From Hymenopus coronatus (lineage: Eukaryota; Arthropoda; Insecta; Mantodea; Hymenopodidae), in the NCBI GenBank assembly GCA_030762935.1, contig CM060895.1, forward strand, positions 79,926,001 to 79,990,000: a DNA stretch of 64,000 nucleotides, given 5' to 3'. Position 1 is the stretch's first letter, and each line of letters begins with the position of its first letter. The notes under the pieces were generated by a model, which ran no database searches, was not told the origin of the DNA, and saw only the letters and a list, made by a program, of their open reading frames with translations. Of the stretch, positions 57,250 to 64,000 are shown piece by piece. The position numbers and the translations under genes are program-made.

Positions 57250-57442
57250 ACAATTTAAGAGATTTTACTATCGCTTCAGCCTAGTGTAGTCCCTTAATTC
57301 CTTCTACTTACAAGGAGGTAATATGAACAATTTTGCTAATGTTTATCTCAATTATCATGATGTCGATAAAATAATTATCTTATGTAAGAACAGTTTGTCT
57401 GTGGAATAGTTACAGAAAGGCATGTGAGTGGAACACATCCAT
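57250..57442 (+). repeat. Rep1 end fragment
   Basis: TTACTATCGCTTCAGCCTAG, AATGTTTATCTCAATTATC, ending AGTTACAGAAAGGCATGTG, GTGGAACACATCC. Confidence 0.82.
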
Positions 57443-57619
57443 TTTTTTTCGAAGTATCCCTTATTATTCGTAACTGTTAAATTCCAGGAAAATATCATAC
57501 ACTTAGACCTGCTGTTTTGCCTTCCTAAAATCTGTCGCAATTATGATTTCATTTTATGTATAATTTGTGTTCACATCTGGGGTGTCATTTGTAATAAGAA
57601 GGGACATTAAAGACAAACA

Positions 57620-58060
57620 AAAAACATTCTAATGCAATACTCTCACATACTCTCTAACCACTCGTTAAACTATTCTTACCAAAGTGCATTCTTCTATCCG
57701 TTTTATTATAATCAAAATAAAAAGTTGTGGAAATGGTTTAATACAGATTTTCTTTTAGGGCAATACAGTAAGCACGCAAATTCTTTAAGATCTAGTTGCT
57801 ATACGATGGTTCGAAATTCCGTTCTTTTGACATAACCAGAAGACCGGAAACCTAATAACGAGTTTCCATTTAAGGAAAGAAAGTTTTTTTTATAATTCAA
57901 CCAATAACAAAGGAATATTTGAAAATTAATTCCTCGTAAACGTATTTGAATTAAATTGGTCCTTCAACGAAATTTACATTTTTACACAGTAAAAATTGTC
58001 TCTCTACGTAATGCAAAAGTCATCTTAGTAAATTCAAGATATATAGAGTACTTGAAAAAT
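57620..58060 (-). repeat. Rep1 fragment, short-hairpin half
   Basis: CATACTCTCTAACCACTCG, AACTATTCTTACCAAAG, CTAGTTGCTATACGATGG, ATGCAAAAGTCATC, fading after AATTCAAGATATATAG. Confidence 0.72.
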
Positions 58061-58639
58061 AAGTTCAAATACTACACTGCTATAAATGTTATATTAGTTG
58101 ATATTAAAATACAAAGGTTGGGAGAACAATATAGGGTTTAAAAAACATTAAGATGTCCGCCGTACTTTTGTTCCATTGTATATTAATTAAAACATAATTT
58201 TAATGCAAAATGCGCTTTGCCCCACGTTTATACCCCTGAAAAACAATTATTCACGTACATGTTTAGTGATAGTGTCATCAGAAAACGCTTCCCAACAATG
58301 TGGCCCCGTAATATACAGATCTCAAGCCGGCTGATTTTTGGTTGTGAGGTTACCTTAAAGAGCGAGGATTTCATGCGCATCCAACTAATCCACTGTAAAG
58401 AAAGATGCCATCTTGCACGAAATTTCCAAAATCTCAATACATTATCTGCAAACTGCTGTTCCTGTTGCCGTAGATAGAATATTGTACGTTGAAGAAGAGT
58501 ACGATAGACATTTTCACAATATTTAGTAAATCCCATTGTTTGCTTAGCACTATTGATGTTTTTCCTATCTCAGATATTATAATATTTATAGCAGTTTAAT
58601 CCTTAAGCTGACTTTTAAAGATCTTACATATTTCCATTT
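58061..58639. other. Unassigned, with orphan minus frame
   Basis: Contains the 58228-58536 minus frame described separately. Nothing else recognised. Confidence 0.4.
58228..58536 (-). CDS. Orphan 102-codon frame, doubtful
   Basis: Opens MGFTKYCENVYRTLLQRTIF, basic and aromatic-rich (RFWKFRARWHLSLQWISWMR). No domain, signal peptide or membrane segment recognised. It sits outside the recognised repeats and is less AT-rich than its surroundings, which is the only reason to list it. It could be an old transposase piece, an exon or chance. A plus frame overlaps it almost fully. Confidence 0.15.
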   Translation of the reverse strand: MGFTKYCENVYRTLLQRTIFYLRQQEQQFADNVLRFWKFRARWHLSLQWISWMRMKSSLFKVTSQPKISRLEICILRGHIVGKRFLMTLSLNMYVNNCFSGV

Positions 58640-58985
58640 TTCATTAAAATGTTTTAAAGCCAATAGTATTTTACTCAAAATTGACCCATATATGAAAAAA
58701 TAAAATGTTTAGAAAAGTTTGCATTTATATAGAAATTGCGGTAAGGGAATTTATTTTGAAAATTCAAGTGCTGTATTCTTGGAAAATACTGAGTTTAAAC
58801 GTCAAGTTTGGTATTTAATAGACTTTGATGATATTCTTGTATTGTGCTGCTCAGGCACTCGTGTACCTTTTAAAAATTGTATTCAGGGGACCTTAGACAT
58901 GAATTTACAGTAAAACAGAAAGTAATACTTGATAGAAATAAATACCTTCTTGGCTAATATGGTAGAGAAAGTAAACATTAGAAAA
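58640..58985 (-). repeat. Rep1 fragment, hairpin half, degraded
   Basis: GTCAAGTTTGGTATTTAATAG, ATTCAGGGGACCTTAGAC, ending ATATGGTAGAGAAAGTAAAC. Confidence 0.75.
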
Positions 58986-60116
58986 TACAAAAGTAAAGCA
59001 TGCAATTTCGCGAAACCTATTACTCTACTGCAGTATACTACGATTTGAAATATTTGACTAAATATCAACTTAAAAACAAGGAACTTAATCGATTATGCAG
59101 TAACTTATAAATAAATATAGCTTATCAGTGAATTATGTAACACGTGTTTACTCAATATTGTTCCATCTACAGAATAGTTCCATTTATTGTCTCAGAAGTT
59201 CTGCCTTTACATCATTATTTTAAACCTTTAATCACAGAAGCCTTGTCCCGCTTTTAAATAGAATTTATGTAATAGTAAAAGATAATAAAAGTATAATAAA
59301 CAAATCTTTTAAAAGATTTCTTGAATCCGGTTTTGGGAAAATTTTAGTATATTAGGATTTTTATTTTATTATGTAATTTTATGTTATTTATTTATAATTT
59401 TATTTTATTTATAATTTTATTATATTCTCAGCACACTCCCTCAAACTATTGACCTTGGTTCACTATGACCAACTTCATAAATTATCTCTCTTAATGATAT
59501 TAAAAATAATCTGTGTGGGGAACACTGAAGAAAAGTTAATAACGAGAATCGTCAAGAATAAGAACAGTTTTCACAGAAACTGCAACTGAAAATATTTTGG
59601 TATTAGCATATTGTTTCAGAGCTGACTGCAGTGCACACCTAAATAGTTCAAAGTTAACGAGAATTTCATGGTGACAGCCACTACATCGGACATGCTCAAA
59701 GACGGAAGGAGTAAACGGAAACGGATATTAAGCAAGTGAAACGCGTGACCCGGTTAAACGAACAGATTAAACAGAAATACAGCTACCCAACTTCTGCAGA
59801 TGATTAGCGGAGTTTCCATTGATGAGTTCTGCGTGTCCTTTGGCCCTGAGGTCTTCTGGTGTTCACCTGGTATAGTGTTAAGAGGTTTTAGCAGTGGCGG
59901 CTACTATATAGAGCACACACCCTTACTCTTTACACCTTGTGGATTTATAGGATATTTTTTCTTGAATATTATTAAATGTTACGTAAATGCAGTAACTTAA
60001 AGTCTGCAGCGATTAAACTGGATGAAATGTGGCAACAAGAACGATAGCACATCCTTGACTAGTCACATTTTAAAGAACGTTTTCCCAACTGTTATAACGT
60101 AATAGGATAAAAAGCA
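58986..60116. other. Unassigned AT-rich spacer
   Basis: 59355-59430 is a TTTTATTTTA-type low-complexity patch. 59620-59990 is less AT-rich, with a 66-codon plus frame I do not recognise. Confidence 0.4.
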
Positions 60117-60118
60117 TA

Positions 60119-61451
60119 AGGTTGTCTAATAAGTTCGTTCGTTTTGCTCGCAAGTTCCATATATAGCGCCTGAAAGCCCCAAAACCTCTGTATACTGAAG
60201 TTATTACAGTTGCCTTTATACCCCTAGGACTTAGAGCTCAACAACTAGAATCGCTATTGGATATGTCAGTGTATGTTTGTGGTTTTCGTTGGATGGAACA
60301 ACGTGAACTTGTGTTCACAAATAATGAAAATAAAAAGAGAATATTTTCGACATCTTTTGCTGTTTTACTATAGTAAGGGTAAAACTGTCTCACGGGGAAG
60401 ATGCTTAGTGCATTTCAAGCTGAAAATTTCTTCCTAAAAGCATCAGACTGGGAAATGTTCATGAATGAATTACGTTTTCAATAAAAAGACTAATGGCTAT
60501 GCTACCTTCGCACAGTCAATATACCGCGGCCTTTCAAAAAGTTTCAGTGCGCAAGTTAGTTCTCCTAAATGTATCAAAAAACCATGAACACCAATGGTTA
60601 CGGACGTGGAAATAATTAATGAAATGATAGTCGAAATCCACAATCCAAAAATGAAACTGGATGTTGGCATTGGAGCTCAATTTATCTCGAGCTATTGTAG
60701 CCAGAATCTTGAAATAACTGGGTTACGTAAATATTCGCAATGTATGGGTTCCTCACGAACTTAGTGAAGCAAATTTCATTCAGCGTGTTTTCATCTGTGA
60801 CTCCTTATTGAGAAGCAATCAGAATTAACGTTTTCTAGAACGGCTAGTAACTGGAGATACCATGGCGCAAAAAAGTCACCACTATCGGTTATTAAACCGC
60901 GGCTGCATTCTAGATTGCAAAGATCCGATTTTGGTGGGATTGCAAAGGAATCCTGTATTACGAACTTCTTCCGAATAATGAGAATATCAATTCCGAGAAA
61001 TGCTGTTCTCAGTTGAATCGTCCCAAAGCAGTCATTGAAGAGAAAAATCTGGAAGTAGAAACGATATCGTTTTCACTACGACCATGTCAGACCACATATT
61101 TCTATGATGAACCGTCAAAAGTTACGCAATTTTGAGTGGGATGTGTTAGTCCAACTCCCCAGATATTGCCCCCACCCGACATTCACGTCTATTCCGTTCC
61201 TTGCAGAATTTCCTGAATGGCAAACCCCTCACTTCCTTGGAGGACTGCAGACTGAACCTCGAAGAGATCAACCAGAAAACCGCCGCATTTTGGAGAATGG
61301 AATTTATAAGCTTCCATAGAAATAGCAATACATATTCGACAAGGTTGTGAACAAACTATTCTGTCGTAGTTGTACTGTGAGGGAGGTGTTCCCTCAGGCA
61401 TTCTTAGTGATTGAAACGCAACGGAAATCCAACGAACTTATGAGACAGCAT
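60119..61451 (+). mobile_element. Mariner transposon, dead copy with both ends
   Basis: Left inverted end AGGTTGTCTAATAAGTTCG. Right end AACGAACTTATGAGACAGCA, the complement of the left with few mismatches. TA flanks both sides (60117-60118 and 61452-61453). The 1333-bp length fits intact mariners (about 1.3 kb). The order of transposase motifs shows plus orientation. Confidence 0.92.
60620..61330 (+). pseudogene. Mariner transposase relic
   Basis: WVPHELSEANF at 60745-60777 matches the highly conserved mariner WVPHEL box. VTGD at 60847-60858 keeps the first catalytic Asp but loses the following EKW (DT instead of DE). YYELLPNNE lies near 60957. FHYDHVRPH (second Asp at 61080-61082) is followed by NRQKLRNFEWDVL. 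The third-Asp box, normally in PDLAPSDYHLF, reads PDIAPTRHSRLF, so the last catalytic Asp is gone. FRSLQNFLNG follows. At least three frame changes and a shortened stretch between the first two Asp boxes show it cannot be functional. The first ~500 bases of the element have no recognisable N-terminal DNA-binding domain. Confidence 0.9.
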
Positions 61452-61453
61452 TA

Positions 61454-61975
61454 TAAATTAACATTACTGTAGCTACAATAAAATGGAATGTGAAATAGCA
61501 AGAGTAAATCCACCTGAAACCACAGAAAATACAGGACAAACATAATAAATAGAAACTAAAGAATATATACGTTCTATGCAAAATAATTTTACAGATTTAA
61601 TAATTTTAAACTAATTTGATTTGTTTACCTTTAAGTATATAGATTACAAATCCTACATACAGATCATGTACACATTCAAATGTGTACAATGACAAAGCTT
61701 CTTTTTCTGCACTGTTGTTAGTACAATTATTTTACATTGGCACCAAATGGTAGTATACTGCGGTAGAAGTCAAGGCCGCTAGATGGCATCAATGTTAATA
61801 AAGCTTAGCACTGTACTTTTTAATACAGTATTTCTTGAATAAGTAAACTGCTACCTTGCAACCGTGGTGGAAGTAATGAGGTGCATGAGCGTGGTAGTGC
61901 ATTATTTCCGGGTATCTATCATCTGAAACGCAATTAAATTTACACAGTACTTAGTTTTTGTTTTAGACGCTTTAC
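61454..61975. other. Unassigned AT-rich spacer
   Basis: GCGGTAGAAGTCAAGGCCGC near 61760 is a small GC-richer island. No gene or repeat recognised. Confidence 0.4.
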
Positions 61976-62170
61976 TTAATCATGTACAAAACAATCCTCA
62001 AAACTAGTATTCTTTTTGCAAGACAACTTATGCATAAGCATCACAACCGTCGTCGCTCGTGTGTTGGGATAGGCTGCAGTTATATCAATTTGTTCATAAT
62101 CATAACTATATGGAGCAGATGCTATTTCACATTTCCAGGAATATTCAACTAACTTTTCTGAAACACCCAC
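61976..62170 (-). CDS. Possible terminal exon, unknown protein, doubtful
   Basis: The minus frame after TTTCAG (a possible splice acceptor at about 62158-62163) reads KLVEYSWKCEIASAPYSYDY and ends KKNTSFEDCFVHD before a stop at 61976. Three cysteines and balanced residue use look more protein-like than the neighbouring AT-driven frames, and it is outside recognised repeats. I do not recognise the family. Chance is quite possible. Confidence 0.25.
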   Translation of the reverse strand: MGVSEKLVEYSWKCEIASAPYSYDYEQIDITAAYPNTRATTVVMLMHKLSCKKNTSFEDCFVHD

Positions 62171-64000
62171 AATGTAAATTCACGAGCCACTATTGGGTTT
62201 AGTATGAGCAAACAATTTCAAACTTGAAGCAAGTTAAGGCACAAAGAACTTTCATCAGCAATAACAAATATTTTTATTTAAAATATCATCACAAATATTT
62301 GTCCCAGTATTCATTTTGTTTCTGTAAAAATCGAATCATTTGTTCTACGAATATCCCTGTCCATTGACAGGTAAGTGTAGTTTGAATTGTTTAGAGAGTG
62401 TGTTTTATTCTAGTTTATTTTTTTCTCGCGGTCATTTTTTCAATGAATATCTCACACTCTTTTACACTCTCACTCTAAATTAGGATATTTGTAGCGCCAT
62501 CTCCCCTTCCTTCTGTCTCATTTTCCACTCTCTTACACGTACAGAATATGGCAACTGTTAATGAAATTCTTTTTGTGTGTGCTAAGGTGATGCATCTGTG
62601 ATATTTGGAAAATCACAAGTTAGTAAAATATCCTATAAAAATGTATACCAGTTATTTTACACAATAGTGATATTTTCATGTATCAAAATTCTATTTTGCG
62701 TGGTTATTTAAATCGTTTTGGTTTAAATTCATTTTTGTGATGAACATGAGAACTGTGATGTATGTGTTTAAAATATTTACAACAAAATTCATGTTTTGCA
62801 GTAAATGGGTACGCAAATCTATCATATCTTATATTAACCTTAAAGTGTAAATTTTATTACCCTTTGTACTCTCCAGAGTCTCGGTTTTTTTCTAACTTTA
62901 ATAATTTATTTTCAAAATTAGAGCATTATTTTAAAAAATACTGTTTTCTTTAATGTACTTTTGAAAGGCAGTTTAAATTTTTTGAAGAAAATTAGTAAAA
63001 AGTTTCATTGTGTGGGGCATTCCTGAAATACATCCAACTACGCCACACCAGCAGTCTTCAACAAAGAGGTGTTATAAATATGCCGTCTCATCACCATTAA
63101 GGAATTCTAATTTTAAACGAAACTCTCCAAACGATGTCATCAACAATAGATTGCACAAAACAAGCCACGCATGCCTTTTGAAAAACTACCGGATAGCAGG
63201 TGAACGATGTAAACAACCACGTGGGACCCATATATAGGTAAAAGACATCGCAGATGAACAGACCTCTTCAAAGAACGACCAGAGACAAAAAGGTCTAGAG
63301 TCGCCAGATGCAGGAAGAACTGGAGAGAGATGGAGAATCAATATTGCGAATTAAATAATTTTTTTGTTTTTGTAAAATTAATTGATAAAATTATTTTTAC
63401 CATAGTAAATTAATACTGTGAAGGCAATTTAAAGGAATTATCCTGTAAATAATGGATATCAATGTACAAATTCGGCCATAATAGCAAATACTGTGAATTA
63501 TATAAAATAAAACAGTCAGTGTAACAGACGTATCAGACAGCGTAACCGTGTATTACTTAGATACAAAACAGTCGCTGTAACAAATATCAGTGTAAGAGGC
63601 AATCAAGTGTTCCATGACCCACGTTTACTTCTGAGTAGCTCAGAGATTTACCCTTCTACAGGGATGCCTTAAGGGGACACAGCAGACATAATTGCATTTC
63701 AAGTGACAAATGTGAAAACTCTTACAATTTGCTACAGACCAGAAGCCAAAAATCGTCAACAAAAGCCCTCAAGCAGACGGATATGATTAGCTCCCACCTG
63801 GATAATCCGAAGGACACATAAGTAATAACGGTTCTCAATGTGATACGGAGCACTGAGTGTTACTAGACACTACGTACCAAGGAAGCACATCATTTCTACA
63901 ATACACGACTAGAACATCCAAATTGTTTGGAGTAAACGCACTGCAACTGAGACACATGATAGGCGACAAACAACAGAAGACGACCGAGTCTGAAGCATGG
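62171..64000. other. Unassigned window end
   Basis: A CT-rich, TAGCGCCATCT-containing patch lies near 62490. At 63250-63355 the plus strand reads GRTGERWRINIAN-like text that is faintly reminiscent of LINE C-terminal RPRKRW ends but too weak to call. TTAAGGGGAC occurs at 63669-63678. No gene recognised. Confidence 0.35.

Noticed and set aside
177..58985. Rep1 as an LTR retrotransposon or integrated virus
   Set aside because: No direct terminal repeats, no primer-binding site, and no capsid, protease or polymerase motifs in any copy.
63250..63355. LINE C-terminus (GRTGERWRIN-like)
   Set aside because: Only a few residues resemble the usual RPRKRW ending and no other LINE blocks lie upstream in any frame.

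Overview
The window looks like one stretch of a large, AT-rich, repeat-choked arthropod genome, most likely insect. The evidence is several tRNA-headed SINE families, non-LTR retrotransposon relics, a mariner relic flanked by TA, many microsatellites, and no dense bacterial-type gene organisation. The LINE and SINE sequence types remind me of cockroach/termite (Blattodea) genomes, but that is recollection, not a search result. I found no convincing host gene. Two short orphan reading frames (58228-58536 and 61976-62170, both minus) are listed as doubtful.

The dominant feature is one dispersed family, called Rep1 here. More than 40 full or partial copies on both strands cover roughly 25 of 64 kb by hand tally. 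A full copy is about 0.85-0.9 kb. One end is a palindromic hairpin around a CTCTA...TAGAG stem. The other end is a short ATGTG...CACAT hairpin ending near CATCAGAT. A 12-base inverted repeat (ACTTTCTCTACA / TGTAGAGAAAGT) lies at or just inside the two ends, and a variable GT microsatellite sits about 130 bases from the hairpin end. This resembles non-autonomous Helentron/HINE-type rolling-circle elements, but the assignment is inference. Copies often sit in facing or back-to-back pairs.

Other mobile DNA: a 918-bp element flanked by TTAA (1537-2454); an 877-bp element with about 57-bp inverted ends flanked by TA (9218-10094); a tRNA-like SINE pair forming a ~95-bp-arm palindrome (10913-11139); an ~880-bp candidate TIR element inserted in a Rep1 copy (13036-13920); a 5'-truncated L1/Tx1-like LINE with a near-intact reverse transcriptase frame (15091-17525, minus), itself broken by a 127-bp snap-back insertion with a 12-base target duplication; a decayed gag-like ORF1 with a CCHC knuckle (25700-26640, minus); two further decayed LINE ORF2 fragments (46410-46765 and 53868-54760, both minus); and a dead mariner with both inverted ends (60119-61451, plus).

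Layout: 0-9 kb Rep1, the TTAA element and one SINE; 9-19 kb nested insertions (TIR element, palindromic SINE, LINE in Rep1, SINE-C copies); 19-37 kb Rep1 pairs plus SINE-D, gag relic and SINE-C; 37-44 kb the densest Rep1 block with an inverted duplication (37420-37835 versus 42880-43210) and a perfect 51-bp tandem duplication; 44-59 kb sparser, with LINE fragments, SINE-B, a tRNA-like head and interrupted Rep1 copies; 59-64 kb mariner and otherwise unrecognised sequence. Nesting gives a relative chronology: Rep1 is older than SINE-C, SINE-B, the palindromic SINE, the 13-kb TIR element and the LINE; the LINE is older than its 127-bp insertion. All repeat boundaries were set by eye and may be off by 10-30 bases.
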